Assembly: GCA_036897625.1 (NCBI GenBank)
Contig: JAYMTA010000486.1
Span: 1 to 27,944 of the forward strand
Reading direction: 5' to 3'
DNA: 27,944 bases
From: Pelargonium cotyledonis
Lineage: Eukaryota > Streptophyta > Magnoliopsida > Geraniales > Geraniaceae
A program made the translations under genes and the position numbers. The notes below the pieces were generated by a model, which did no database searches, was not told the origin of the DNA, and saw only the letters and a program-made list of their open reading frames with translations. Positions 11,581 through 27,754 of the stretch are shown here, piece by piece (the first letter of the stretch is position 1; every line of letters starts with the position of its first letter).

Positions 11581-12645
11581 AACCCGAAATGATCATTGAA
11601 TCTTCAGTCATGCCAGGAAGGTACGCTGCGTAAAAGTTTAGCTTGCATTTGTGGTTCAAGCAAGCAAATTTAGTGACTGATATTTGATCATTTCATGATG
11701 TTTCTGTATACTGAGCTGAGCATATGTTTTTGAGGGTAAAAAAGATGGAATGAGCTTTGAGGGAAGTGTTGTGAAGTACATTACTTATTGGCATTTTATG
11801 TTCTTGGCCAATTATATATCAATACAAATCTGAAATTCAGTTAACATGGCACCATAGTCTAATGAAAAAAAATTATGATTTTGAATACCATTGTAGAGCT
11901 GGCAATTTGGGTTTTGAGACGGGTTCGGGTTTAAAATGCCTGATCCGATCCCAACCTGAAAGGGTTGCGAATTTTGGATTAGGTTTTGGGGTTTATGGGT
12001 ACAATGTGCGGGTTTGCCCTACTCGAAAAGTGATCAGCATCCCAAACTCAAATATTACAGATCGGGTTTCAGGTGTCCATGGTTTTGGATTCTAATTCTC
12101 AGTTCTACATCCGTGTAGAGCTGGCAAGTCGGGGTTTCCGAGTTCAAGTTGAAAAATTTGAACCCGTCCTGCCTAGAGGTACGAGTCCTTGCATAGAAAA
12201 TGTGCGAATGCGAGTGGATTTGCCTAACCTGATCTGCAATCTCTCGTTTCAAATACAACCCGACTAAAAAGTCTAATTGGATTTTTGGCTCTTGTACATT
12301 TGAGTTCAAATTATCAACTCTAATCAATCAAATTGGTCATACAATGATATTTGGGACACTGTTAAGAATTTGTTTGGAATTTTGACTGTTGAGTCAATCT
12401 CCTAAATGACTCTTTTGCCCTTGGATCCCATTGAAAGACATGTTTAACTTCTTCAAGAACAGGACTTGAATTGTAAGATACAAACAGCTGTAGATCCCAA
12501 AATTCCTTAAAAAATCAGAAAAATGAAGGTGAAACCTACCAAGATAATATATATTACTATTTGTATATTGTGTTGCAAGGGAAAATGAGAGGACATGAGC
12601 ACATGTTTAGATGCTTCAATGGCTTATCAAACTATTTGTATTATA
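11581..12645. other. Metallophosphoesterase 3' region, then hAT-like repeat sequence
   Basis: About 11581-11850 is probably the 3' UTR of the phosphoesterase gene. Two copies of TAGAGCTGGCAA, at 11894-11905 and 12116-12127 (the latter TAGAGCTGGCAAG), resemble the ends of plant hAT-type non-autonomous elements. GGGTTTTGGG-like and GGTTCGGG-like words follow, which are also usual for such elements. Open frames here (for example 11862-12095) are repeat-derived and not called. From about 12330 to 12640 I see nothing beyond AT-rich sequence. Confidence 0.4.
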
Positions 12646-12887
12646 CTCCCTCCGTCCCAAAATGAGTGTCATCCTTTCTATTTTGAAAAAAATTAAGGAG
12701 AAGTTAGTTAGTGTGGTATGTTTACTAATGTATCTTTATAATTATGTGGTGATAGATTCTAACTAACTTTTTATAAAGGTATTATTGACAATTCATGCAT
12801 AAATAACTTACTAGAAAAGAAAACAAGACACTCATTTTGGAACAAAAATGCAATTGAAACAAGACACTCGTTTTGAGACGGAGGGAG
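12646..12887. mobile_element. Stowaway-type MITE
   Basis: The left end reads CTCCCTCCGTCCCAAAATGA and is preceded by TA, the usual Stowaway target. The right end reads CGTTTTGAGACGGAGGGAG, its near reverse complement. The element is about 242 bp with an AT-rich centre and no coding capacity. It belongs to the Tc1/mariner-related Stowaway group by these ends. The right end is partly doubled: the word AAGACACTC with TTTTG occurs at about 12825-12840 and again at 12861-12874. The TA after the right end is not perfect (AATA). Confidence 0.8.
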
Positions 12888-13599
12888 AATATATTTTCTT
12901 CAACTATAACACATCTAAATAAAACATGGATCACATCTTTACATAATCTCTTAACAGTTCACAAGTACAAGTTTTAGATACCAAATTTATTTTTATAATA
13001 TTTAAGCTCTCAAAATAATAGAAAGTATTGTTTAACCTCTAAAATTCCTATGAGAACTGTTACAAACTCGGGAAATGATATTTTTGTCAATTATTTCACT
13101 TCATTTTTAAAATAAAATGCATTGTAAATTTTATCAACTTATAGTCATCATAGAATATTAATCCGAGAGTACAACTTGGTTATTACAACATAAAAAGAAC
13201 ACAAAAATAAAAGGTTTCTACATGTCACATGGACTTATTATTAGAGTAGTGCTTGAGCTTATACAAGTAAGTTAAAAATTGAATTAAATTGAACTATTTT
13301 GGAGAGAAACATTTTCAATTCCTCCATGTCAGCTCCATTTGTCTTCATGCTTGATGCTCTGTAATTACAATAGTACCCTCCAAAACACAAGCTCCTCTTC
13401 TCCTCCATGCCCAAAAACACCCAATTGCTTGGGTCAAAAATTTGGAGAAAAATGGAACACAAAAAGGAGCAAAAGCTAGCTTGCTAGGAGGCCACACCAC
13501 AACCCATTAGAGAACCAACAACATAATGAACACATTCAAGCCTATTGGAGAAAATAGCCACTAAAAATAGAATATAAGTCGGGTCGGGGCTACAGACCT
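12888..13599. other. Gene-poor stretch, no gene called
   Basis: The DNA is AT-rich, with a slightly more GC-balanced block at about 13310-13500. On the minus strand that block carries an open frame whose first ATG gives about 49 codons, beginning MEEKRSLCFGG and ending near 13259. It has no family motif I know, no signal peptide and only a weak start context, so I note it but do not call it. Confidence 0.35.
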
Positions 13600-14221
13600 A
13601 AATTCAACTAATCACTGAAGAGACGTCAGCTCATTAATCACAACTCAATGAGTTTCTAGGAGCGGATTAATAAATAGTTTAACGAGCTGACATCATTTAA
13701 TTGATTATCTGAGTTAAAGCAAATAACCAGTTGGCCTATGTTTTACCAACGAGTTATATTGATCTAAACTCACTCAATCACTCAAAAGATGTTAGCTCGT
13801 TAGTTACAACCATAGTGAACCTTCTCAACGCAAAAGAGATAAAAAAGATGATATTATTTTGACTGATCAACTGAGTTTAAGCAAATAACTCGTTGACTTA
13901 CCGTCCACGAGCTGTTGACTGAAACTCAATCAATCACTTAAAAGATGTTAGCTCATTAGTTATCGCCTTAATGAGCCTACATGAAGCCCAAAAAATAAGA
14001 AAAAACAGGTGATATGATTTGACTGATTAACTGAGTTTAAGCAAATAACTCATTGACTTACTGTACACAAGTTGTCAACCGAAACTCAGTCAATCACTTG
14101 CATGAAAGATGTTATCTCATTAATTTCCGGACCCCAACGAACTTACGCAAAGCCAAAAAAAAAACTAACGAGCTGACGTCATCTGACTGATTAGCTGAGT
14201 TTAAGCAAATAACCCGTATGA
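13600..14221. repeat. Tandem array, about 162-bp unit, nearly four copies
   Basis: The word GAGTTTAAGCAAATAAC recurs at 13711 (one base changed), 13873, 14033 and 14197, so the period is 162, 160 and 164 bases. A second anchor (CACT followed by AAAGATGTTAGCTC or variants) recurs at 13612, 13779, 13935 and 14095. Copies are diverged by point changes and small indels, so the array is not recent. Parts of the unit contain the bZIP-type words TGACGTCA (in the last copy) or GACGTCAGCTC (in the first). The array ends about 70 bases beyond the stop codon of the minus-strand micropeptide gene. Confidence 0.85.
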
Positions 14222-14294
14222 CTTATACTCCAAAACTATATGTTATATAATATATATGTATATATTTTCTTTTGTCGTAGAAAATGAGAGGTAG

Positions 14295-14438
14295 CTACTC
14301 ATCGCCATGAATGTACCAACAAAGGAGCATAGTGGCACATCGGCGAAGGACATAAATTCTGGCTCGTTGCTCTTTCACCAAAGTTGCACATTTCCTTGTA
14401 AAACCCTTTGATTTCTTGAAACTCTTGGACACAGCCAT
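14295..14438 (-). CDS. RTFL: DVL/ROTUNDIFOLIA4-like (RTFL) micropeptide, 47 aa
   Basis: This is an intronless gene for a very small peptide of the plant-specific DVL/RTFL family. Overexpressed members alter organ shape by limiting cell proliferation along the axis. They act at the plasma membrane, and the endogenous mechanism is poorly known. The C-terminal half carries the family signature: KEQRARIYVLRRCATMLLCW spans residues 22-41 and is followed by YIHGDE and a stop. The N-terminal part is short and basic (SKSFKKSKGFTRK), as in the shorter family members. The ATG at 14438 has a strong plant context (CAACCATGG). It is the first ATG on this strand after the TATA-like sequence near 14585-14595, although the frame stays open upstream without another ATG. 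It is too short for usual ORF cut-offs. I cannot say which numbered DVL/RTFL member it matches. Confidence 0.9.
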   Translation of the reverse strand: MAVSKSFKKSKGFTRKCATLVKEQRARIYVLRRCATMLLCWYIHGDE

Positions 14439-14584
14439 GGTTGTAGCTAGAGATTTAGTGTTCGTTTCTTGTTCAATTTTGGAGAATAAAAGGCTAAAAA
14501 TGGAGAGGAAAATTAAAATAATAAAAAAAAGCTCAAGAGAGCTTAATAAAAAGTGGGGTTGTTAAAGAGAAATGGGTTTGTGAA

Positions 14585-14595
14585 TATTTATATAT
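14585..14595 (-). promoter_or_regulatory. Candidate TATA box of the RTFL gene
   Basis: The minus strand reads TATATATAAAT here, about 150 bases before the RTFL ATG. That would place the transcript start near 14555-14565 and give a leader of roughly 120 bases. No ATG occurs on the minus strand between it and the coding start, so the leader has no upstream ORF. AT-rich plant DNA gives many such words, but the position fits. Confidence 0.5.
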
Positions 14596-17383
14596 ACGAG
14601 GAAAAGTTGGGGTGGGAAGTGAAGTTGAAGAGAGGCAGTGAACATGGTCAGGTTCGAAAATAGAGATTTTATTTGCATGGATTAATGAAGCAATCTCTGT
14701 GTTTGTCTCTGTACATAGTTTTCTACAAACGTGGACTCTAAGCTCTCACATATTATATTTGTGGAAATGTGATTGTGAATCTCATTTGTGATTGTTAATA
14801 GAACATGAATCTCCGTCGTGGTTTTAACCGATGTGACTCAGTCAAACCAACGAAAGAATGTCGTTTTATTGATTATGAATTCTACCCGTTTCAAGGAATT
14901 TGTAAATGCAGAGCATTTGTTAGAGCTGAGAATGCATGCGTGTGTGCATGTGGTGCTGAAGATTAATTATGTCACGCACGACCGTCATCACATGACTAAT
15001 TAGTCATATGTGCATGCTTTGGAGGGCACACCACGACATGATACAAAATGAGTGAGTCCAAACACGTTAGTTTCATGTTTTTGGGAATCAATGCATTTTT
15101 GCAAGGAAAATGCGACATACGGATAAAAAGCTTAATTGAGGGTCAGAATAACAACTTATAACATATATATCCGTCGCTAATGACTTCTCATTTATTTGAC
15201 CGAGTCTCAATCATTTAAAAGCTGATGAATTTCTTTATTCTTTTCTTTTTCATATGTAACCATATAATGTGTAGGGTGTGTTCTATATAGACAAAACAAA
15301 CTCCAACTTGTGAATTGTCTCATAGCTAGTACTAATTAAATTAAACTTGAGAGATTTTGGAAGTGATTGAGTGGCAGTTATGTTACTTATGGATTGCAGG
15401 ATAAAGCCATTGCAATGCCAACTGTAGAATCAAAATAAGTTAATGATAGTAAAAAGAAGATGTTGATGGAGTTGGAGACATGATCTTTTGAGAAACTCAC
15501 TGTAAATCTACACCACATCTCCTTAATCTCTTCACTGTTTTTATTTAAGATTTGCTATTAACAACCTTATCAACACCTCATTAGCATCTTTTTTTTGCCA
15601 CTTGAAGTTACATTAACATTAGGTAGATCTCAAGATTCTCTTAGATTTGTGAGTCTCAATGATCCAACTCATTAGTTCGATTAGTAACACTTCTTCAGCT
15701 GTGATTGCGAGTTTGAATCTTAAGAAAAAACGAAAAAAGTTGTGATCAAAAGAAATCTTCTTCTTATTGTATAACTCAATTACTTGGTTAGTATTCAAAT
15801 TATGACCATCAATTCGATTTTTGAGTTCCGGTTAAAAAGACCTCATTTTTAAGAAGAATTTCAAGTTGAATGCAAGGTCAGCCTCTAACCCGAAATCATC
15901 GTTTGGTCCTACAGATATTCAAATCAAATTTGAGTTCATAATTAAAGAAATTTTGATGCTTGAATCATTGAAAGGTCAAATTTTGTTAATGAAGATGATA
16001 ATATAATGTAGAGTATGACACAAATAGTAGGGTAGTTGGCATGGGAGATGTTGAAGAGAGAGCCTCTCAATCTCATTGCTTGTCTCTTCCTTCCTAATTT
16101 CATGCTTCTTGCTAGTCAATGTAGACAAGCTCAATCCTTTTAGATTTGGTATGTTTTCACTTATGCTTACTCATCATATCTTCATCTAATCAACTATTAT
16201 TGTCCTTTGAATTAAAAAATTTTGTTCTATTAGTGAGAATAAAGAATCGGAATAGTAACAAGATTCTCATTTTTTATGTTTCGATAATGACTTTTTGGTC
16301 ATAAAAGTGACTCAAGAATGGAATAAATTTGAACACGGACTATTTGGATAGATCATTTAATTGAGGTGTTTAATGTGATTGCCGACTCATTATAAGCTAG
16401 AATCATTATACTCGTGTTTGTGTAGGGCCGAATGAGCCACCGACCATATCTAAAACACCACGTTAAGGAAACTTGAACCTAATGGGCGCTCAATGACCAT
16501 AAGTTATACATGGTGGTAGATATGAGTGAAATATAATAAAGTATCGTGACAACATCAGTTTGGCTCAACACTCGCTGAAAAACTCGTTGTTCTTGATTCT
16601 ATTGAATGACAATTCGTGTTCTCATGTCGTGTTGAAAATTTAGTGTTATATTAAATGAGTCAACACGACCCTAACTGACTATTAAATAGGTTGAATTACA
16701 TGGCAAAAACACAACTTTTTAATAAACAGATTGACACGTCGTGTCATGGGCCATGACCCAAACTGCCAGCTCTAAATTATAGTGAGAGATGAGCATCTAT
16801 GCCATCATAAGAAAACTGAAAACTAACAAAAGTGAGCATTAAAAAACAAGTCATTCCCTAGAAGATGGAAACTGGGAAGCTAAGTGAAGATCTAAAGAGC
16901 CAACCAACAATGTTCCTTCCACCAACATACTCAAACCATTTCTTTTTTCTTGTGCATTTCCCTAAAACAAGTCTTGCTTGACATTGTATCCCATCCCCAT
17001 GCAATGTATAGCCAAAAAGAGTGCACTGAAAGCAAACAAAGTATCCGCTTCGCAAAATATAGTACTCCGACAAGTACATACAGTATAACAATTAACAACA
17101 ATACACAATTTTCTTTAAGCCCTTTAGTAACATTGACTTTTTGCTGTTATGCATACAAATTACATATAATGTTCAATGCAAGAAACAGAATATGCATCCA
17201 TCATCGAATGTGTTTTAAGCGATAAAGTTATACCTCTAAGAAGCTCAACGAATTGCCATCCCGTGCTTATCACCTCCTCTTTACGGAATATGTTCATCAA
17301 ATCGTTGAAAATATCATGGCACCAATTCCATTGAATGTTGGCGAATTTGTCATAGTTTTGATCCCTCAAATTGCATGGTTCAG
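14596..17383. other. Intergenic: RTFL upstream region and PDS 3' region
   Basis: No gene is supported. From 14596 to about 16000 lies the upstream region of RTFL. It holds a 16-base perfect palindrome at 14992-15007 (ATGACTAATTAGTCAT) and a lone foldback-like arm near 15198. About 16560-16776 resembles a non-autonomous hAT-type element: it has GTCGTGT and GACACGTCGTGTC words and ends in TGCCAGCTCTA, the reverse complement of the TAGAGCTGGCA ends at 11894 and 12116. About 16850-17383 is probably the PDS 3' UTR. A donor-like site on the minus strand near 17232 (GAG|GTATAAC) would allow a 3' UTR intron. Confidence 0.4.
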
Positions 17384-23299
<5,916 letters not shown>

Positions 23300-24457
23300 C
23301 TTCAAGAAAGAAAAAGAAACTCAGTCTCAGAGTAAGAAAATTAGCTGATTGGAGCTCAAATTTCTGAGAAAGGGAGTGAATTGAGACCAGATACTGTGAC
23401 CCTTTGTCGATTCAGATAAAGGGTTGGTTCCGTAGAATCAAAAAATTGCAGATAAAAAGAGAATCGAAAATTGGAGATTCTGGGAGTGAGGAGATGGGAA
23501 AGTTGTGAGCTTTCGTTTATGTTAGTTGTTTGGCGGTTATTGGTCCAACAAGGAAAATTGAAGAGTGACAAAATGTAAGGAAAAAAAGATTAGATAATAG
23601 TTTTGGACTCTTCCTTGATAGCATATTCTTTCTCCAACCATCGAATTGTATTGAAAAATGTCAACTTTGTTTTGGTACTCAATTATAATTTTTGTTATGG
23701 AAGGTAGAAAAAGCTCTAAAGGCACTTAATATAAGATGAAGGGAGTGTTTTTCTTCTAATGGTCTAATTCGTAATAGTGCAAACGAATATTTAAAAAAAT
23801 TATTGATGATACGATAGTTAAGTTAACTAGAATTACAAACGCGACTATATTGAAACAAAATTATATTGTAATGGACGGACTAAATTGGACAAAATGAACT
23901 TGACGATCACATCCCTCGATTATACAATTTGTTTCACACCGATCTCATTAGATAATTTAGCTAATTAAAACGTCACATGATTGTCACGTGACGACAACAA
24001 AATTTTTGTGTAGAAATGAATTGACACGATGACCTAATTTGACGAAGCAATACAAAATAACCAATTTGAAACAAAAAAGTACAATTTAGAACAAAAGATT
24101 GAAACAATAAGAACAGTTTGAAACTTATGGGTTTAAGTTGTGAGCGTTTTAACAAGATGACGCCCCCTCTAGGAGATAAGAAACACATGTCTTTACAAAC
24201 TTGTTTCTCCCGTTGTTTATATAAATAAAATAAAAATCCAATTGGCCCAATCGAACCATTTACAATCGGTCCGGTCTTTGAACTAACCCCAATCGGTTCG
24301 GTCTTTGAACTAACCCCAATCGGTTCGGTCTTCAATATCGGTCCGGTCCGATCTTGACCAATGCCCAGCAGCTCTAACTAAAGGTGACACATTTATAGGG
24401 TATAGAGCAATACACAGAGTTGAGAGCTGAAAGTGTGGAGGCGCGACTGAGAAAAAG
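23300..24457. promoter_or_regulatory. Intergenic region between divergent PDS and PPR genes
   Basis: The two genes are head to head, with 1158 bases between their ATGs. The PDS leader probably lies within about 23300-23560. An ATCTA word on the PDS strand at 23590-23594 matches the short element reported in PSY and PDS promoters, but five bases are weak evidence. The middle (about 23600-24230) is AT-rich, with mirrored words such as CACATGATTGTCACGTG at about 23974-23990, which contain the G-box-like core CACGTG. Closer to the PPR gene is a 27-bp tandem repeat (24264-24336). It is followed by CAGCAGCTCTAA, which resembles a hAT-type end. Confidence 0.5.
24264..24336. repeat. 27-bp tandem repeat in PPR promoter, about 2.7 copies
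   Basis: The unit begins AATCGG(T/C)(T/C)CGGTCTTTGAAC and ends TAACCCC. Copies start at 24264, 24291 and 24318, and the third breaks off after about 19 bases. A further CGGTCCGGTCCG lies just after. The second and third copies share TTCGG where the first has TCCGG. The repeat starts 194 bases before the PPR ATG, so it lies in the proximal promoter. Confidence 0.75.
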
Positions 24458-26257
24458 ATGTGGAGATCGGTTGCCAGAGCTTCTCTTTCCCATTCCAGGC
24501 TTCTCTCTCGGAAACTCTTTGCTTCTTCTCAGGTACTTTCCTCTCAAACCCCAATATTCTCTCCTCAATCCTTCACTTGGGTCTCCCCAAAACCCCACCT
24601 TTTCCTAAACCCTAGATTTTTTTCCATCGATTCAACCCATCCCACCAATGATTTTGATGTAAACACTCCTCAAGCTTCATCAATAGCCGATTTGAATGAG
24701 ATTCACGATGAAAACAGTTCTCAAATTTCGTCGGAAGCTGATTTGATTGATGTTCATGATGAGTATGCTCCTCAAGTTTCGTCGGAAGCTGATTTTACTG
24801 CGATTCATGATCCTCAAGTTTCGTCGGAAGCTGATTTTAATGTGATTCATGATGATTACTCTCCTCAAGTCTCATTGGAAGCTGATTTTAGTGAGAGTTC
24901 TGATAGTGGCATTGATGTGAATAAGCTGGAGAGTGTGTTGTCTCTTTTACAGAGCAGTGTTGATGAGCCATTGGATTCGAGGCTTGATAAAATGGGTCTT
25001 AAGGCTCCAGATGAGAAGTTCATGTTACGGGTTCTTAAGACCCCCCTGATTCTGGGTGAGAACTTGATTGGTTATTACAGATGGGCTTCGAGCAAAGAAG
25101 GGTTTGTAGTTACTCCCCGGATTGTGGAGGCTCTTGTTGGTGCTGTCTGTGGCGGTCGTAGGGTTGAAGATGCTTATGCATTGCGGGATCTGATTAGGGA
25201 GATTGGGGAGAAAGAGACCAATGTGTTGAGTGTGGAGCTACTCAATGACTTGATAGCCGTGTTTGCTTTTTTGGGTGAAGGCGAGGCTGCATTTGAGGTC
25301 TTTAACAAGGTTGAGGAACTTGGGTGTGTGCCTAACACGCACACCTACTATTTCACTATTGAAGCGCTCAGGAGACGCGGATTTTTCAATCAGGCATTGC
25401 TTGTTTGTGAGCATATGGTGAATAGTGGAAGCTTGCCGGAAGATGAGAAAGTTGGGAAGATTATGGTTTGGTTGTGCAAAGGGAAGAAGGTGAAAGATGC
25501 GCATTTGGTTTATATGTTGGCGATGGAGCAAAACAAGTCCCTCCCTAAGGATGCAGTCAGCTTTTTGATTCGTTCACTTTGTGAGGAGGATGAGAGTGTG
25601 AAGATCGCTTTGGAGATATTGGAAGAGTCATCGGAAAATGCAAGAACGAAGTCGTTTTCAAAGGTTGTTAATGGTTTGTGTAGGGCTAAAGACATCGACA
25701 GGGCAAAGGATTTGCTTGTTAAGATGATATCCGAGGGGCCACCTCCGGATAAAAAAGTTTTCAATTCAATTGTTACCGGCTACTGCAAAGCTGGGGACAT
25801 TGAGAAGGCGGTGGGGGTTATGAGAATGATGGAAAGTAGAGGGTGGAAACCGGATTCGTATACTTATACACTTATTATCAGTGGTTATGCAAAAATGGGT
25901 CAAATGGAAGAGGCGGTTAAGCTGTTTACAGAAGCCCAAAAGGAGTGTTTGAAGCTGAGCTCCGTATCGTACCATACGATCATTCGTGTGCATTGCAAAC
26001 TTGGAGAATTCGACAAGGCATTGGAGTTGTTCGATCAGATGAAGAACTGTGGTGTCCAACCTAGCGCTGACGAGTACCGTAAGCTGATCCGGTCTCTTTG
26101 CCTCAATGCTTTGGATTGGAGAGCTGGCGAGAGACTAGCAAAGGAAATGGAAACGAAAGGGCTCTATCTCTATGGGAACATCAAGGCTCTTATAAGAGCA
26201 GTTAAGGAACTCGAAAAGGAGGGAACCGCGGCCATACAAGCTACCGCAAACGCCTAG
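24458..26257 (+). CDS. P-class pentatricopeptide repeat protein, probably mitochondrial
   Basis: This is a single-exon gene of 599 aa. PPR proteins bind organelle RNA and act in its processing, stability, splicing or translation. The target of this one cannot be read with certainty. The N terminus (MWRSVARASLSHSRLLSRKL) is rich in Arg and Ser with no acidic residue for 50 residues, typical of a mitochondrial presequence. Residues 71-150 are an acidic tandem repeat. From about 185 to 575 there are helical PPR units. The clearest start near 295 (THTYYFTIEALRRRG), 433 (KVFNSIVTGYCKAGD), 468 (YTYTLIISGYAKMG), 503 (VSYHTIIRVHCKLGE) and 538. There is no E, DYW or SMR domain, so it is not an editing-type PPR. 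It may be the counterpart of Arabidopsis At3g02650, but this is a recollection. The ATG at 24458 begins the presequence and an upstream ATG was not seen nearby in frame. Confidence 0.93.
   Translation: MWRSVARASLSHSRLLSRKLFASSQVLSSQTPIFSPQSFTWVSPKPHLFLNPRFFSIDSTHPTNDFDVNTPQASSIADLNEIHDENSSQISSEADLIDVHDEYAPQVSSEADFTAIHDPQVSSEADFNVIHDDYSPQVSLEADFSESSDSGIDVNKLESVLSLLQSSVDEPLDSRLDKMGLKAPDEKFMLRVLKTPLILGENLIGYYRWASSKEGFVVTPRIVEALVGAVCGGRRVEDAYALRDLIREIGEKETNVLSVELLNDLIAVFAFLGEGEAAFEVFNKVEELGCVPNTHTYYFTIEALRRRGFFNQALLVCEHMVNSGSLPEDEKVGKIMVWLCKGKKVKDAHLVYMLAMEQNKSLPKDAVSFLIRSLCEEDESVKIALEILEESSENARTKSFSKVVNGLCRAKDIDRAKDLLVKMISEGPPPDKKVFNSIVTGYCKAGDIEKAVGVMRMMESRGWKPDSYTYTLIISGYAKMGQMEEAVKLFTEAQKECLKLSSVSYHTIIRVHCKLGEFDKALELFDQMKNCGVQPSADEYRKLIRSLCLNALDWRAGERLAKEMETKGLYLYGNIKALIRAVKELEKEGTAAIQATANA
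24668..24907 (+). repeat. 51-bp in-frame tandem repeat within the PPR gene
   Basis: The DNA encodes about 4.7 copies of a 17-aa unit, PQVSSEADFxxIHDxYS, at residues 71-87, 88-104, 105-118, 119-135 and 136 to about 150. The third copy lacks three codons. Copies 2 to 4 are most alike (SSEAD and HD are constant), while the first and last are diverged, as expected of an expanded minisatellite. It lies between the presequence and the PPR units and is acidic, probably a disordered linker. Confidence 0.85.
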
Positions 26258-26839
26258 ATCATCTCAAGTATGACATCTTTGAATTTATGCTGTTAATTGT
26301 TTTGTTGGCATGGATTAGATGTAGTGATAGACTGAAAGCTTCAATAATTTCATTTTTTTTTCTTGTTGTTGGTACTGTTCTGTCTGAGCAAATTATGGAT
26401 ATCTTTAAGGTTGTTATTGCATAACTTGTAATGCCAATTCCATATCATTAGAAAATGTGTTTGGATTGGAGGTTTGGGAAATTTGTACCTACCCATTATT
26501 AATTTTGAATGGTGGCCTGAGGATTTAGCTTCCATTTGCGGACAGAAAGTATGAAAGAGAAAGATTTGTATTGTGTATTGTTTTATTATTATTTACAGAT
26601 GAATTGCATTACAGGCCCATCTCATGTGTGAAATAAAGCCCAATAGAATTCAGAAGGCCCAGCCCATTATATACCTTGAATCTATATTAAACAGGGCCTA
26701 AACTGAAAGCCCATATATAGTTTTAATTCTTTATATTTTACAATTTTTTTAGAGATATATTTTACAGTTTTAAATGCTATAGAAACATGACATGTTCCTG
26801 TGAATACAAAATCATCACATCCATGTGCTATAAGTGGTG

Positions 26840-26872
26840 GACAAATAGACAAATAGTCAAATAGACAAATAG
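26840..26872. repeat. Short tandem repeat of ACAAATAG words
   Basis: The words ACAAATAG, ACAAATAG, TCAAATAG and ACAAATAG follow one another with one extra base between some of them. The array is about 33 bases long and lies in AT-rich intergenic DNA. Confidence 0.7.
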
Positions 26873-26919
26873 TTAATATTTATCTAAATGAAAAGAGTTT
26901 TTTATCACATAGAATTATA

Positions 26920-27173
26920 CCGACTCCGTTTTAAATTAAATGTCGTTTTATTATTTTTCACACATTAAGAAATGATGTTAAATGACTTTTTTACCTTTAA
27001 ATAGAAACATAAAATTCATCATTGTTAGTCCATTATCTTTCATATGAAAGTCATTATGACAAAAAATATTATGAGAAAACTATGTGTATATGTGTGATAA
27101 AAATAAAAAGTGACATTTATTATAAAACAAATATTAAATTTTAAAACGAAATTTAATTTTAAACAGAGAAAGT
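26920..27173. mobile_element. Degenerate Stowaway-like MITE
   Basis: The left end reads CGACTCCGTTTTAAATTAAA and the right end, on the other strand, reads CTTTCTCTGTTTAAAATTAAA. Inside both ends is a TGTCGTTTTA or TTTCGTTTTAA word. The length of about 254 bp and the TA before the left end and after the right end (AGTA) fit an old Stowaway-like element. It is more diverged than the copy at 12646 and belongs to a different subfamily. Confidence 0.5.
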
Positions 27174-27754
27174 ATTACAACCATTGATACATGGATCTCA
27201 AGTTGTTACCTTTATATAGTTTGAGCTCACCTCCTATAGACAAAATAAGTTTTCTTTTTTTTTTTCAAATAAATTTAACTCTTTTTAAGTCAAAACTACA
27301 CCATATACCGATGTCAAAAACACTCAACTCCTCAAAAAAAAGTCAAACACTCTACTCGACACCTCAAAAAAAAGTCAAAACGCGCGACTAACGAGCCTTG
27401 GTGAGCATATATGTGAACACATATATTCCTTGAATGCATTTATTATGTGCAGTAAATTGATTGGATGATATACTTAAGTTGGGCCACCATTTATGAATTT
27501 CAAGATTTGTCAATCATTGCGACTATGTCATGGTCACAATGAATTCAACCTTTTTGCCCTCTTGTTTTGATGTACACTTAAAATTTACAATTGTACTTTC
27601 ATTTCTTTTCAACATAAAGTTCATATAAAAGATCTAAAAGAAATTAACAAAAAAGAATACGCTATTTTTAATGTCATTATTCAATATTATTTGTAGAGAT
27701 AGACAATGTGTTGTAACACCAACAAAATATGAAATTAACTGTTGATGCGTCTGT

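Noticed and set aside
11862-12327. Overlapping frames on both strands rich in Gly, Phe and Asn
   Set aside because: They lie in hAT-like repeat sequence and are not conserved proteins that I recognise.
13259-13462. Minus-strand open frame of 67 codons (about 49 from its first ATG, MEEKRSLCFGG)
   Set aside because: It lacks any family motif, a signal peptide or a strong start context. The longer form starts at TTG. Conservation in relatives or a transcript would be needed to call it.
16037-16100. Small plus-strand frame MGDVEERASQSHC and neighbouring purine-rich block, considered as a miRNA precursor
   Set aside because: No mature miRNA sequence that I know is present and I could not find a matching star arm nearby.
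23590-23594. ATCTA element in the PDS promoter as a defining regulatory site
   Set aside because: A five-base word is expected by chance about once per 500 bases per strand. It is mentioned in the intergenic entry only.
24374-26059. Several minus-strand frames inside the PPR gene
   Set aside because: They are antisense shadows of a long real frame and have no family resemblance.
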